NCBI GenBank assembly: GCA_964244885.1
Contig: CAXTKD010000001.1
Location: 354,833 to 418,832, forward strand
Origin: CAXTKD01 sp964244885
Lineage (GTDB): Bacteria; Pseudomonadota; Alphaproteobacteria; Sphingomonadales; Sphingomonadaceae
DNA: 64,000 nt
Direction: 5' to 3'
Shown: positions 7,185 through 16,500 of the stretch, piece by piece
Numbering within the stretch: position 1 is the first letter of the stretch
How the letters are laid out: each line of letters opens with the position of its first letter
Made by a program: the position numbers and the translations under genes
The notes under the pieces: model-generated
Told to the model about the DNA's origin: nothing
Database searches by the model: none
Seen by the model: the letters and a program-made list of their open reading frames with translations, nothing else

Positions 7185-9071
7185 TTACTCCGCCGCCGCC
7201 AGATAGCCCTCCAGCGCCTCGTTCGCTACCATCCACCGCGCCTCCGCCGCCTCGATGCCCGCCGCGACCTCTGAGCGGCGCTTCATCAGCTCGGTCATCG
7301 TCAGGCCGGCGAGCGGCGCGCTGGCGGTCGCGGGGTCGAACATCGCGCGCTCGATCGCCGACTGGGTTTGCCCAAGCGCCGCCAGCTCGTCCTCCGCCGC
7401 CTTTGCTTCCTTCCGCAGCACCTGGCTCTTCTCGCGCGCTTCGGCGGCGGCCTTGCGCTTCTCGGTCTTCGACAGGCGTGGGCCGGCGGGGGCCTTGTCG
7501 TTCGCGGCGCCGCCCGACAGGATGAAGGCGGTGTAGTCGTCGAGCGTGCCGGCGAACTCGGTCGCGGTGCCGCCATCGACCAGCACCAGCCGGTCGGCGG
7601 TCAGCTCCAGCATGTGGCGGTCGTGGCTCACCATCACCACCGCGCCGGTATATTCGTTCAGCGCCTGCACCAGCGCCTCGCGCGCGTCGACGTCCAGATG
7701 GTTCGTCGGCTCGTCGAGGATCAGCATGTGCGGCGCGTCGCGGGTGATCAGCGCCAGCGCGAGCCGCGCCCTCTCGCCGCCCGACAGCTTGCCGACCTTG
7801 GTCGTCGCCTTGTCGCCCGAGAAGCCGAAGCGCCCGAGCTGCGCCCGCACCGCCGACGGAGTGGCGCCGCGCATCAGCCGCGACATATGCTCCAGCGGAG
7901 TGTCGCCGGTGTCGAGCTCCTCGACCTGGTACTGGGTGAAATAGCCGACCTTCAGCTTGCCCGCGGCGTTCATGTCGCCGTCCATCGGCTTCAGCTGCGC
8001 CGCGAGCAGGCGGGCGAGCGTCGTCTTGCCATTGCCGTTCCGCCCGAGCAGCGCCATCCGCTCGTCGGGATCGAGGCGCAGGTCGAGCTTCTGCAGGATC
8101 GGCTTTCCTGATTCATAGCCGACCGACGCCATGTCGAGCGTGATCAGCGGCGGCTTCAGCTCGGCCGGATTGGGGAAAGCGAAGCTCAATGTCGGGTCGT
8201 TCGCCGCCTCGGCGATCGGCTGCATGCGGGCGAGCGCCTTCTGGCGCGACTGCGCCTGCTTGGCGGTCGAGGCGCGGGCGGAATTCCGCGCGATATAGTC
8301 GAGCAGCTTCTCGCGCTGGTTGGCCTGCGCGACGCGCGCCGATTCGAGCTGAGCCAGCCGCTCGGCGCGCTGGCGCTCGAAGGCGTCGTAGCCGCCGACG
8401 TAGAGCGTCGTCTTGCCGCCCTCCAGGTGAAGGATGTGATCGACGACGTTGTTGAGCAGGTCGCGCTCGTGGCTCACCACCACCATCGTCGCGCGGTAGG
8501 AGCGCAGGAAGCTCTCCAGCCACATCGTCGCTTCGAGATCGAGGTGGTTCGACGGCTCGTCGAGCAGCAGCAGGTCGGGCTCCGAGAACAAGAGCGCCGC
8601 GAGCGCGACGCGCATCTTCCACCCGCCCGAGAAGCTGTCGAGCGGCTGGTTCTGCATATGCTCGTCGAAGCCGAGGCCGACGAGGATGCGCGCCGCCCGC
8701 GCCGGCGCCGCATGCGCGTCGATGGCATTCAGCCGCTCGTGGATCTCGCCGAGGCGATCGGGATCGTGGCTATGCTCGGCCTCGTCGAGCAGGCTCGCCC
8801 GCTCGACGTCGGCGGCGAGAACCGCCTCGGCGGGGGTCTGCTTTCCCGCCGGCGCTTCCTGCGCGATATAGCCGATGCGGCTGCCCTTCGGCATCTCGAT
8901 CGAGCCGCTGTCGGGCTCGCCGAGGCCGGCGATGATTTTCATCAGGGTCGACTTGCCGGCGCCGTTGCGGCCGATCAGGCCGACGCGCGACTTGGGGGGC
9001 AGCGCCGCCGTGGCGCTGTCGAGGATGACGCGACCGCCAAGGCGCACGCTGATACCGCTGATTCCGAGCAT
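7185..9071 (-). CDS. ABC-F family ATPase (Uup/YheS-like)
   Basis: Soluble protein of 628 residues with two tandem ABC domains and no membrane segments, as in ABC-F proteins that act on the ribosome. Walker A motifs are GLIGRNGAGKST and ALLGRNGNGKTT, signatures FSGGWKMR and LSGGERAR, and Walker B motifs LLLLDEPSNHLD and LILDEPTNHLD. The Arg/Gln-rich interdomain linker and a C-terminal Lys/Glu-rich coiled-coil tail are present. The family relieves ribosome stalling or gives antibiotic protection; which applies here is not visible. It is monocistronic, flanked on both sides by palindromic repeats. Confidence 0.93.
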   Translation of the reverse strand: MLGISGISVRLGGRVILDSATAALPPKSRVGLIGRNGAGKSTLMKIIAGLGEPDSGSIEMPKGSRIGYIAQEAPAGKQTPAEAVLAADVERASLLDEAEHSHDPDRLGEIHERLNAIDAHAAPARAARILVGLGFDEHMQNQPLDSFSGGWKMRVALAALLFSEPDLLLLDEPSNHLDLEATMWLESFLRSYRATMVVVSHERDLLNNVVDHILHLEGGKTTLYVGGYDAFERQRAERLAQLESARVAQANQREKLLDYIARNSARASTAKQAQSRQKALARMQPIAEAANDPTLSFAFPNPAELKPPLITLDMASVGYESGKPILQKLDLRLDPDERMALLGRNGNGKTTLARLLAAQLKPMDGDMNAAGKLKVGYFTQYQVEELDTGDTPLEHMSRLMRGATPSAVRAQLGRFGFSGDKATTKVGKLSGGERARLALALITRDAPHMLILDEPTNHLDVDAREALVQALNEYTGAVVMVSHDRHMLELTADRLVLVDGGTATEFAGTLDDYTAFILSGGAANDKAPAGPRLSKTEKRKAAAEAREKSQVLRKEAKAAEDELAALGQTQSAIERAMFDPATASAPLAGLTMTELMKRRSEVAAGIEAAEARWMVANEALEGYLAAAE

Positions 9072-9137
9072 GCGCGGCCCCTAGCACATCGGGCGGATAT
9101 TGCGATGCAGCAAAAGTGGCGCCGCATCGCGTTCGCG

Positions 9138-9259
9138 CCCGGCTGGGTCACCCCACCCTGTCCCTCCCCATCAAAGGGAGAGGGACGCCCTTGCCGATTG
9201 CTCAGCTTAATCCCTCCCCCTTCGATGGGGGAGGTTAGGTGGGGGTGACACCGCCGGGC
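9138..9259. repeat. Palindromic intergenic repeat (family B)
   Basis: Same architecture as 1281-1402: outer arms GTCACCCCACC and GGTGGGGGTGAC with CCGCCGGGC, and inner hairpins around CCCTCCCCATCAAAGGGAGAGGG and CCCTCCCCCTTCGATGGGGG. It lies between the ABC-F gene start and the 3' end of the EF-hand gene, so it is placed to terminate the latter. Confidence 0.85.
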
Positions 9260-9269
9260 CAAGAGTCCC

Positions 9270-10013
9270 CTACCGCAACGGTCCGTCGCCCCGCTTCGGC
9301 AGCTCCTCGAGCCTGATCGCGCCGTCGTGATCGGCATCGAGCAGCATGAAGCGCTTGGCCGCCGCCGCGGCGAACTCGGCGACGGTGACGCCACGGTTGA
9401 GGTCGGCGTCGGCCGACGCGACCGGCTCGGGCAAGTCGAGGAGGCTGAAGCGCGCCGCGCCGCGCGCGCCCATGCCGCCGCCGGGGGCCGCTCCGCCGCC
9501 GAAGCCGCCGTCACGAGGGTGATGTCCGCCGCCCATTCCGCCGCCCGGGCCGCCCATGCCCCCGCCGCTCGGACCGCCCATTCCACCGCCGCCGCCGCGT
9601 CCCCGGCCCCCACCGCCGCCGCGACGACGGCCCGCGCCGCCGCCGCCAAAGCCCTCGCCCATCCGGGTCTCGGGGACGATCTCGCTCTCGTAATGCTCCA
9701 GCTCGGCGGGCGCGATCTCGCCATCGCCGTCGGTGTCGAGTAGCCGGAAGAAGCGCTGCGCGTCCAACTTGAATTCGGCGAGCGTCAGCCGGCCGTCGTG
9801 GTTGGCGTCGACTCCGTCGAACCAGCGCGCGATCGACGCCTCTCGCCCGTCCTCCCCGCGGAACGGCTCGCCCATCGGGCTGATGAACAGCCCGCCGCTG
9901 CGCATCATCGGCGGCCGCATCCCCGGCTCGCCCGGCGGCCCGAAGCGCCGCTCTTGCGGATGCGAGGCGCACCCCGCCATCGCCAGCAACGCCGCCGCAA
10001 CCATGATCCGCAT
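9270..10013 (-). CDS. EF-hand lipoprotein with glycine-rich centre
   Basis: Predicted 247-residue calcium-binding lipoprotein. The start at 10013 gives MRIMVAAALLAMAGC, a signal peptide with a lipobox-like MAGC. Four EF-hand loops are visible in two pairs: DANHDGRLTLAE and DTDGDGEIAPAE, then DADLNRGVTVAE and DADHDGAIRLEE. The third has Arg where Gly is usual at position 6, so it may bind weakly. Between the pairs is a long Gly/Met/Arg-rich low-complexity stretch, which probably spaces two calcium modules. The longer upstream frame has no ribosome site and would bury the signal peptide. Confidence 0.85.
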   Translation of the reverse strand: MRIMVAAALLAMAGCASHPQERRFGPPGEPGMRPPMMRSGGLFISPMGEPFRGEDGREASIARWFDGVDANHDGRLTLAEFKLDAQRFFRLLDTDGDGEIAPAELEHYESEIVPETRMGEGFGGGGAGRRRGGGGGRGRGGGGGMGGPSGGGMGGPGGGMGGGHHPRDGGFGGGAAPGGGMGARGAARFSLLDLPEPVASADADLNRGVTVAEFAAAAAKRFMLLDADHDGAIRLEELPKRGDGPLR

Positions 10014-10088
10014 CGCATTCCCCTTCGAGCTACACGCTACGTTGGGCGAGGCGTCAGTCCCTCGTCGGGAGAGCAGATCAGTACCCGC

Positions 10089-10200
10089 CGTCATCCCGGC
10101 GAAGGCCGGGACCCATGAACACGGTTCAGGCCGCGTCGACGACCGCGTTGGCTCTACGCCACCCGGCGGTGTTCATGGGTCCGGCCTTCGCCGGATGACG
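10089..10200. repeat. Large inverted repeat (family E, CGTCATCC type)
   Basis: The left arm starts CGTCATCCCGGCGAAGGCCG and runs to CCCATGAACAC. The right arm is the near-exact complement, starting GTGTTCATGGG and ending CCGGATGACG. The arms are over 30 bases each with a loop of about 45 bases. It lies between the EF-hand lipoprotein and the end of the ABC permease gene. This repeat type is common in alphaproteobacterial genomes; only one copy is in the window. Confidence 0.88.
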
Positions 10201-10214
10201 GCAGGGGTATGACC

Positions 10215-12704
10215 CTAAAGCGTGCGCAGCGTCTGCGCCGGACGCGCCGCCAGTGCGGGGAGCGAGCCGAGCAGGCCGAGGACGAGCACCACCAGCGCGC
10301 CGGCGACCACCGTGCCGATCACCGTCGGCCAGTCGGGCGCCCAGGCGAGCTTGAAGATGCGGGTCACCACGTACCAGCCGCCGGCGCCGCCGAGCGCCAG
10401 CGCGAGGACGCTGAGCAGCGCCGCTAGCCCCGCATATTCGATCGCCTGCGCGCCGAGGATCTGCGCCCGCGTCGCGCCAAGCAGCTTCAGGACCACCGCG
10501 TCGTAGATCCGCTTCCGGCGCGACGCGGCGATCGCGCCGGTCAGCACCGCGACTCCTGCCGCGAGCGCCACCGTCGCCGCCGCGCGCACTGCCGCCGCAA
10601 GCTGCTCCAGCAAGGTCGAAACCTGGGTGATGACGTCCTTGACCCGGATCATCGAGACCGAGGGGAAGCCCTGCGTCACCGCCCGCTGCAGCGACGCCTC
10701 GCGCCCCGGCGGCACAGAGATGGTCGCCATATAGCTGTGCGGCGCGCCCTCCAGCACGCCGGGCGAGAAGATTATCGCGAAGTTGAAGCCCATCGACTGC
10801 CAGTCGATCTTGCGGAACGAGGCGAGCCTGGCGTCGATATCGACGCCGAGCACCGAGACGGTGAGGGTGTCGCCGATCTTGAGGCCAAGCGCGGTCGCCG
10901 CATCGACATCGAGCGAGACGAGCGGCGGCCCGGCGTAGTCCGCCGGCCACCATTTGCCCGCGACCACCGCGCTGCCGGCGGGAAGCACCTTGGCGTAGGT
11001 CAGCCCGCGGTCGCCGCGCAGCACCCAGGCGCCGGGCGGAATGTCCTTCATGTCGGCGACCCGCTTGCCGTTGATCGCCACCACCGGGCCGCGCAGCGAC
11101 GGCACGGTGACGAGATTGGCGCCGGGCGCATCCTTCGCGACGATGTCGCGGAAGCGCGCGATGTCGGTCACCGGCACGTCGAGCGCGAAGAAGGTCGGCG
11201 CCTTCTTTGGGATCGTGCTGGCGATCTGGCCGGAAAGGTTGGTCTCGATCACCGCCATGCTGGCGAACAAGGTCAGGCCGAGTCCGAGAGCCACCACGAG
11301 CCGGTCGGTCTGCGCGCCGGGGCGGTGAAGGTTGGTGAGCGCCAGCCGGAGGAGCGGCCGGCGCGGGCGCGGCAGCCGCGCGGCGAGCGCCCGAACGCCC
11401 CAGCCGATGAGCGCCAGGAAGAGGAGCAGCGCCACCGCGACGCCAAGGAAGCTCGCGGCGAACAGCGGATCGCGCGCCGTGCCGATCGCCAGCGCCGCCA
11501 GCAGCGCGACGACGGCAAGCACCGCGAGGATGACGCGGAACGACGGCCGCTTTGCTGCCTCCACCCCGCCGCGAAACAGGCTCGCCGCCGCGACCGAGCG
11601 GGCGCGGGCGAGCGGAATGAGTGCGAAGCCGAAGGCCACCAGCAGGCCGAAAGCGGCGCTCACCGCCAGCGGCAGCGGATAGAGCGCAAGCTTCGGCGCG
11701 ACGGGCAGCGCGCTCCCAGCCAGCGCGACGATCGCGGCAGGCGCCAGCGCGCCGGCGACCAGCCCGGCGAGGATGCCCGCCACCGCGACCAGCATCACCT
11801 CCAGCAGGTACAGCCGCGCGATCAGCCCCGATCCCGCGCCGAGCGCCTTCAAGGTCGCGATGCCGCCGCGCTTGGTGTCGAGATAGGAGGCGACGCCGTT
11901 GCCGACGCCGATGCCCGAGACCATCAGCGCGGTAAGGCCGACCAGCGACAGGAACTCGCCGAGCTGCTCGATGAAGCGCCGGGTGCCGCGCGCCGCGTTG
12001 CTGCGGTCGCGGACGTCCCAGCCGCCGTCGCGGAAGCGCGCGGCGAAGGCGTCGCCCGCCTTCGCCGGGTCGCCCGCCATGCGGATGCGGTAGCGCGCCG
12101 AATAGAGGCTGCCAGGCTGGACAAGCCCGGTCGCCGCGAGACCCTCGCTATCGACCAGCGCCACCGGGCCGAGCGTGAATCCCTCGCCGACCCGATCGGG
12201 CTCCTCGGCGATCAGGCCGACGATCCGGAGGCTGGCGTCGCCGAAGCGCACGCTGTCGCCGACCTTGAGATTGAGCCGCTCGGCGAACGCCGGCGCGATC
12301 GCGACCTCGCGGCCGTGCGGACGGGCCGCCAGCGCCCCCGGCGCAAGGCGCAGGTCGCCGTAGAGCGGATAGGCCGCATCGACTCCCTTCAGCTCGGCGA
12401 GCACACTGTCCCGCCCGTCGAGCCGCGCCGCCATCGCGCGCATGCGGATCGTCTCGGAAACCGCGCCCATCGCGCGCATCGCCTCCGCCTCGCCGGGAAA
12501 GGCGGTGCGCTGCGAGACTCGCAGCTCGAGGTCGCCGCCGAGGATCGACTGGCCGCGCGCCGCGAGCTCGGTAACGATCGCCGCCGACAGGCTGCCGACC
12601 GCGGCGAGCGACGCGACGCCGAGGAACAGGCAGATCGCCAGCAGCCGCAGCCCGGCGATGCCGCCGCGCAGGTCGCGCCACGCCAGCCGCCAGACAAGGC
12701 TCAT
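10215..12704 (-). CDS. ybbP: ABC transporter permease, FtsX/MacB-like (YbbP type)
   Basis: Large integral membrane protein of 829 residues, the partner of the ATPase encoded immediately upstream. One membrane segment near the N-terminus precedes a long periplasmic domain. Two FtsX-type membrane blocks follow (around FLSLVGLTALMVSGIGVGNG and the C-terminal AIEYAGLAALLSVLALALGG region). The start is set at 12704 (MSLVWRLAWRDLRGG) because the ATG overlaps the ATPase stop codon and the sequence matches the family N-terminus. Together with the ATPase and the divergent GDSL esterase it reproduces the ybbP-ybbA/tesA cluster known from enterobacteria. The substrate is unknown. Confidence 0.92.
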   Translation of the reverse strand: MSLVWRLAWRDLRGGIAGLRLLAICLFLGVASLAAVGSLSAAIVTELAARGQSILGGDLELRVSQRTAFPGEAEAMRAMGAVSETIRMRAMAARLDGRDSVLAELKGVDAAYPLYGDLRLAPGALAARPHGREVAIAPAFAERLNLKVGDSVRFGDASLRIVGLIAEEPDRVGEGFTLGPVALVDSEGLAATGLVQPGSLYSARYRIRMAGDPAKAGDAFAARFRDGGWDVRDRSNAARGTRRFIEQLGEFLSLVGLTALMVSGIGVGNGVASYLDTKRGGIATLKALGAGSGLIARLYLLEVMLVAVAGILAGLVAGALAPAAIVALAGSALPVAPKLALYPLPLAVSAAFGLLVAFGFALIPLARARSVAAASLFRGGVEAAKRPSFRVILAVLAVVALLAALAIGTARDPLFAASFLGVAVALLLFLALIGWGVRALAARLPRPRRPLLRLALTNLHRPGAQTDRLVVALGLGLTLFASMAVIETNLSGQIASTIPKKAPTFFALDVPVTDIARFRDIVAKDAPGANLVTVPSLRGPVVAINGKRVADMKDIPPGAWVLRGDRGLTYAKVLPAGSAVVAGKWWPADYAGPPLVSLDVDAATALGLKIGDTLTVSVLGVDIDARLASFRKIDWQSMGFNFAIIFSPGVLEGAPHSYMATISVPPGREASLQRAVTQGFPSVSMIRVKDVITQVSTLLEQLAAAVRAAATVALAAGVAVLTGAIAASRRKRIYDAVVLKLLGATRAQILGAQAIEYAGLAALLSVLALALGGAGGWYVVTRIFKLAWAPDWPTVIGTVVAGALVVLVLGLLGSLPALAARPAQTLRTL

Positions 12705-13366
12705 GCCGCGATCAGCCCGTCGCGCATCGTCACGACGCGCTCGCACCGCGCCGCCAGCGCCTGGTCGTGGGTGATGACGACGAGCGTCGCGCCGGTTTCG
12801 CGCCGCCGCTCGAACAGCAGGTCCATGATCGCCTCGCCCGTCGTCGCGTCGAGGTTGCCGGTCGGCTCGTCGGCGAACAGGATCGCCGGGGCAGGGGCGG
12901 TGGCGCGGGCGATGGCGACGCGCTGCTGCTCGCCGCCCGAAAGCTGCGCCGGATAATGGTGCGTGCGGTCGCCGAGGCCGACCGCGGTAAGCTCGGCGCG
13001 GGCGCGGCCGAAGGCGTCGGCGATGCCCGCCAGCTCCAGCGGCACCGCGACATTCTCCAGCGCCGTCATCGTCGGCAGCAGGTGGAAGGCCTGGAGAACG
13101 ATCCCGATCCGCCCGCGCCGGGCGAGTGCCAGCCCGTCCTCATCCAGCTTGCCGAAATCCGCGCCTGCGACATTGATCGAGCCGCCGGTGGCACGCTCAA
13201 GCCCGGAGAGGATCGCCATCAGCGACGACTTGCCCGACCCCGACGCGCCGAGCAGCGCCAGGCTCTCGCCCGCCTTCACCTGCAGGTCGATGCCGCGAAG
13301 GATATTCGTCGCGCCCAAGGTAAGGGTGACAGCGCGCGCGTCGATGACGATATGGTCGGTGGTCAT
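12701..13366 (-). CDS. ybbA: ABC transporter ATP-binding protein (YbbA/LolD-like)
   Basis: Single-domain ABC ATPase of 221 residues. Walker A is LLGASGSGKSSL, signature LSGGEQQRVAIARA, Walker B ILFADEPTGNLD, and the switch His is in VVITHDQ. This pattern marks the MacB/LolD/YbbA group that pairs with FtsX-type permeases. It overlaps the permease start by four bases (ATGA) and is divergent from the GDSL esterase gene, with 17 bp between starts, so any promoters must overlap. Confidence 0.94.
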   Translation of the reverse strand: MTTDHIVIDARAVTLTLGATNILRGIDLQVKAGESLALLGASGSGKSSLMAILSGLERATGGSINVAGADFGKLDEDGLALARRGRIGIVLQAFHLLPTMTALENVAVPLELAGIADAFGRARAELTAVGLGDRTHHYPAQLSGGEQQRVAIARATAPAPAILFADEPTGNLDATTGEAIMDLLFERRRETGATLVVITHDQALAARCERVVTMRDGLIAA

Positions 13367-13383
13367 GTGGAGAGAAGTTTCCG

Positions 13384-14034
13384 ATGCGGAATAAGTTTGG
13401 CCGATATGGCGTGCGCTTCGGCATTGTCCACCTCGTGGGCGTGCTGGCGCTGGTTATCGCCGCGCCGTCGCGCGCCGCCGACAAGCTGGTGGTGGCGTTC
13501 GGCGACAGTTTGAGCGCCGGTTACGGCCTGAAGCCCGGCGAGGGCTTCCCCGACCGGCTGGAGCGCGCGCTTCGTGCCTCGGGCGTCCCGGCGAAGGTCC
13601 ACAACGCCGGAGTCTCGGGCGACACCAGCGCCGCGGGGCGCGCGCGTCTCGCCTGGGTGCTCAATGCGCTGAAGGCCAAGCCCGACCTGGTGATCCTGGA
13701 ACTGGGCGCCAACGACATGCTGCGGGGGCTGAAGCCCGAAGAGACGCGCGCCAACCTCGACGCGATGATGGCGGAGCTGCAGCGGCGGAAGGTCAAGGTG
13801 CTGATCGCCGGCATGCTCGCCTCGCCGAACATGGGGCAGGGGTACGCGGGGCCGTTCAACGGCCTCTACCCGGCGCTGGCGAAGAAATATCGGGCGCCGC
13901 TGTACCCGTTCTTCCTGACGGGCGTGACGGGGAAGCGCGGGCTGCTGCTGGGGGACGGGATGCACCCGAATGCGAAGGGTGTGGATGTGGTGGTTGGGGG
14001 GATACTGCCGGCGGTGAAGGCGGCGCTGCGCTAA
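13384..14034 (+). CDS. tesA: Exported GDSL esterase/lysophospholipase (TesA-like)
   Basis: SGNH hydrolase of 216 residues with an N-terminal signal peptide ending around APSRA. Block I is FGDSLSAGYGL with the catalytic Ser42, block II is NAGVSGDTSAAG, block III is LGANDMLRG, and block V is DGMHPNAKG with the catalytic Asp and His. TesA-type enzymes are periplasmic thioesterases, proteases or lysophospholipases. The gene is divergent from ybbA, the same arrangement as in other proteobacteria. AGAGAAG at 13369-13376 is a plausible ribosome site for the ATG at 13384. Confidence 0.93.
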   Translation: MRNKFGRYGVRFGIVHLVGVLALVIAAPSRAADKLVVAFGDSLSAGYGLKPGEGFPDRLERALRASGVPAKVHNAGVSGDTSAAGRARLAWVLNALKAKPDLVILELGANDMLRGLKPEETRANLDAMMAELQRRKVKVLIAGMLASPNMGQGYAGPFNGLYPALAKKYRAPLYPFFLTGVTGKRGLLLGDGMHPNAKGVDVVVGGILPAVKAALR

Positions 14035-14046
14035 CCCTCATTAAAG

Positions 14047-14163
14047 AAAATCCCCTCCCCAGCGGGGAGGGGTAGGGGTGGGGAGAGCCTCTCCACCTGC
14101 TCAGTGCTTAGTGGCCTTCGGCGGACCCCACCCCTACCCCTCCCCTGAGGGGAGGGGATTTTT
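14047..14163. repeat. Palindromic intergenic repeat (family A), full unit
   Basis: Almost base-for-base the unit at 4037-4151, including the spacer GGAGAGCCTCTCCACC. It lies between convergent tesA and the SDR gene and could terminate both. Confidence 0.9.
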
Positions 14164-14173
14164 GTGTTGGAGT

Positions 14174-14875
14174 TTACCGAACGAAACTCGCCCCATTGAT
14201 GTCGATCACCGCCCCGGTCATCGACGGCGGTGCCTCCAGCGCGAGGTAGCGGATCGCCGACGCGACCTCCTCCGGCTGCGCCACCCGGCCGAGCGGGATG
14301 TCGGCGAGGAGTTTATCGCCACCCCGGCTGGCGACATAATCCTCGGCCATGCCGGTCATCACGAACCCCGGCGTCACCGCGAACGCCAATATCCCCTCGG
14401 CCGCATAGCCGCGCGCGATCGACTTGGTCATGCCGACTATCCCGGCCTTGGCAGCGGCGTAATGCCAGTGCGCGGGCGAATCGCCGCGATAGGCGGCGCG
14501 GCTGGCGACGTTGACGATGCGCCCGCCGCCGATTTCGCGAAAATGAAGCACCGCGCGGCGGCAAAGGTCCGCCGCCGCTTGCAAATCGATCTGCATCGTC
14601 CGCGCCCAGCTCGCGTGCCACTCGTGGAGCGGTGCGTCGATGCTCACGCCCTCGAACACCCCGGCGTTGTTGACCAGCCCGTCGATCCGCCCGCCGAGCC
14701 GCTCCAGCGCCGCATCCCACAGCCGGTCGGCTGCCAGCGGATCGCTCAAATCCGCGCCGATGATTCCGTCGCCGTCCCTGCTGCCGTGCCCGACCACCGT
14801 CGCACCCGCCTCGCGCAGCGCCACGAGCGCCGCAGCGCCGATGCCGCGCGTCGACCCGGTGACGAGGATGCTCAT
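14174..14875 (-). CDS. Short-chain dehydrogenase/reductase (FabG-like)
   Basis: NAD(P)-dependent oxidoreductase of 233 residues. The cofactor motif is TGSTRGIG near residue 6, with NNAG in the middle, catalytic Ser in VNVASRAAYRG, and YxxxK as HYAAAKAG. The C-terminal VTPGFVMTGMAED is typical of FabG-like enzymes. The start at 14875 overlaps the carbonic anhydrase stop (ATGA), so the two are one transcript and coupled. The substrate is unknown; it is not next to other fatty-acid synthesis genes. Confidence 0.9.
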   Translation of the reverse strand: MSILVTGSTRGIGAAALVALREAGATVVGHGSRDGDGIIGADLSDPLAADRLWDAALERLGGRIDGLVNNAGVFEGVSIDAPLHEWHASWARTMQIDLQAAADLCRRAVLHFREIGGGRIVNVASRAAYRGDSPAHWHYAAAKAGIVGMTKSIARGYAAEGILAFAVTPGFVMTGMAEDYVASRGGDKLLADIPLGRVAQPEEVASAIRYLALEAPPSMTGAVIDINGASFVR

Positions 14876-15519
14876 TCGGTCCCGACCGGCTCGAACCGTC
14901 CCGTCTCCGCGTCCATCACGTGCAGCACGCCGTCGGCGATCGCGAAATAGGCGCCGCGCAGCGTCAGCCGGCCGCGCCGTTCGCGCTCGGCCACGCAGGG
15001 AAAGGTGCGCAGGTTGGCGAGGCCGACTCGAACCGCCGCATGCTCCAGCGCGCGGTGCGCGTCGATCGCCGGGTCGGCGGCGCGGGCCGCCTCGACCTTG
15101 TCGCGCTCTTCGTCGAGCAGGTCGATCCAGTGCGCGATGAAATAGCCGTCGCCGACCGCCGCGCCCTCGAACCGCCGCGACAACGAGGCGGCGACGCCGC
15201 CGCACCCGCCGTGGCCCATCACCACGATCTCGCCGACCTCAAGCTGAGTCACCGCGAACTCCAGCGCCGCCGACACGCCGTGCCGACCGCCGCCGGTTTC
15301 GTAGGGGGGGACAAGGTTGGCGACGTTCCTGACCACGAACATCTGCCCGGGCGCGGCGTCGAAGATGATCGTCGGGTCGACCCGGCTGTCGGAGCAGGCG
15401 ATCACCATCACCTTGGGGCTTTGCCCCTGCGCCAGCTCGTCGTAGCGCGCGCGCTGCGCCTGGTAGTCGCCGGCGCGGAAACGGCGGTAGCCGTCGAGGA
15501 GTTCGGTGAAATCGGCCAT
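14872..15519 (-). CDS. Beta-class carbonic anhydrase
   Basis: Zinc enzyme that interconverts CO2 and bicarbonate; 215 residues. Zinc ligands are Cys42 (ACSDSRVDP), His103 and Cys106 (MGHGGCGG), and the Asp44-Arg46 dyad is present. It is first in an overlapping pair with the SDR gene and divergent from lipA (about 70 bp apart). No membrane-transporter fusion is present. Confidence 0.95.
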   Translation of the reverse strand: MADFTELLDGYRRFRAGDYQAQRARYDELAQGQSPKVMVIACSDSRVDPTIIFDAAPGQMFVVRNVANLVPPYETGGGRHGVSAALEFAVTQLEVGEIVVMGHGGCGGVAASLSRRFEGAAVGDGYFIAHWIDLLDEERDKVEAARAADPAIDAHRALEHAAVRVGLANLRTFPCVAERERRGRLTLRGAYFAIADGVLHVMDAETGRFEPVGTE

Positions 15520-15590
15520 GCGCTGCCGGTAGCGGCTGCCATGCCGCTTGCCAAGTTGGCAGCACGGCCCCGCGTCGCTATCTAGCGCGC

Positions 15591-16499
15591 ATGGCCGAAG
15601 CCGATCCCAGCACGATCCGAGTCCGCAAGCCCGACTGGCTGCGCGTCCGAGCGCCGACCAGCCCGGGTTTCGCCGAGACCCGCAAGCTGATGCGCCGCCT
15701 CAACCTCAACACCGTGTGCGAGGAAGCCGCCTGCCCGAACATCGGCGAGTGCTGGACCCAGAAGCACGCGACGGTGATGATCCTCGGCGACACCTGCACC
15801 CGCGCCTGCGCCTTCTGCAACGTCAAGACCGGCATGCCGAAGGCCGTCGACCGGAACGAGCCGGCGCACGTCGCCGAAGCCGCCGCCGAGCTCGGCCTCG
15901 AGCATATCGTCATCACCTCGGTCGACCGCGACGATCTCGCCGACGGCGGCGCCTCGCAGTTCGTCGAGGTCATTCGCGAGCTTCGCGCCCGCGCGCCGAA
16001 GACCACGATCGAAATCCTGACGCCCGACTTCCGCAACAAGGCGCAGGCCGCGGTCGAGGCGATCGTCGAGGCGGGCCCCGACGTCTACAACCACAACCTC
16101 GAGACCGTGCCGCGCCTCTACCCGACGATCCGCCCCGGCGCGCGCTACTACGCCTCGCTCCGCCTCCTCGAGAGCGTCAAGCGCCACGACCCCAGGATCT
16201 TCACCAAGTCCGGCGTTATGCTCGGCCTCGGCGAGCAGCGGCTGGAGATCCATCAGGTGATGGACGACATGCGCTCCGCCGACGTCGATTTCCTGACGAT
16301 GGGCCAGTACCTCCAGCCGACTCCGCGCCATGCCAAGGTGGAGGAGTTCGTCACGCCCGACGCCTTCAAGGCCTACGCCTCGATGGGCCGCGCCAAGGGC
16401 TTCCTGCTGGTCGCCGCCAGCCCGCTCACCCGGTCGAGCTATCACGCCGGCGCCGACTTCGCGAAGATGCAGGCGGCGCGGCTGGCGCAGGCCGTCTGA
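15591..16499 (+). CDS. lipA: Lipoyl synthase
   Basis: Radical SAM enzyme that inserts sulfur at C6 and C8 of protein-bound octanoyl groups; 302 residues. The auxiliary cluster cysteines are Cys43, Cys48 and Cys54 (CEEAACPNIGEC), and the radical SAM cluster is CTRACAFC with Cys69, Cys73 and Cys76. The C-terminal RSSYHAG carries the conserved serine. It is followed two bases later by a Coq10/RatA-like gene, a common alphaproteobacterial arrangement. Confidence 0.97.
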   Translation: MAEADPSTIRVRKPDWLRVRAPTSPGFAETRKLMRRLNLNTVCEEAACPNIGECWTQKHATVMILGDTCTRACAFCNVKTGMPKAVDRNEPAHVAEAAAELGLEHIVITSVDRDDLADGGASQFVEVIRELRARAPKTTIEILTPDFRNKAQAAVEAIVEAGPDVYNHNLETVPRLYPTIRPGARYYASLRLLESVKRHDPRIFTKSGVMLGLGEQRLEIHQVMDDMRSADVDFLTMGQYLQPTPRHAKVEEFVTPDAFKAYASMGRAKGFLLVAASPLTRSSYHAGADFAKMQAARLAQAV

Positions 16500-16500
16500 A

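Noticed and set aside
9540..9660. Tandem GGC/CCG repeats suggestive of a satellite
   Set aside because: They encode the glycine-rich linker of the EF-hand lipoprotein in frame.
10737..12956. 739-codon plus-strand frame opposite the ABC permease
   Set aside because: Arg/Asp/Glu-rich low-complexity product; the minus strand has a clear FtsX-type permease.
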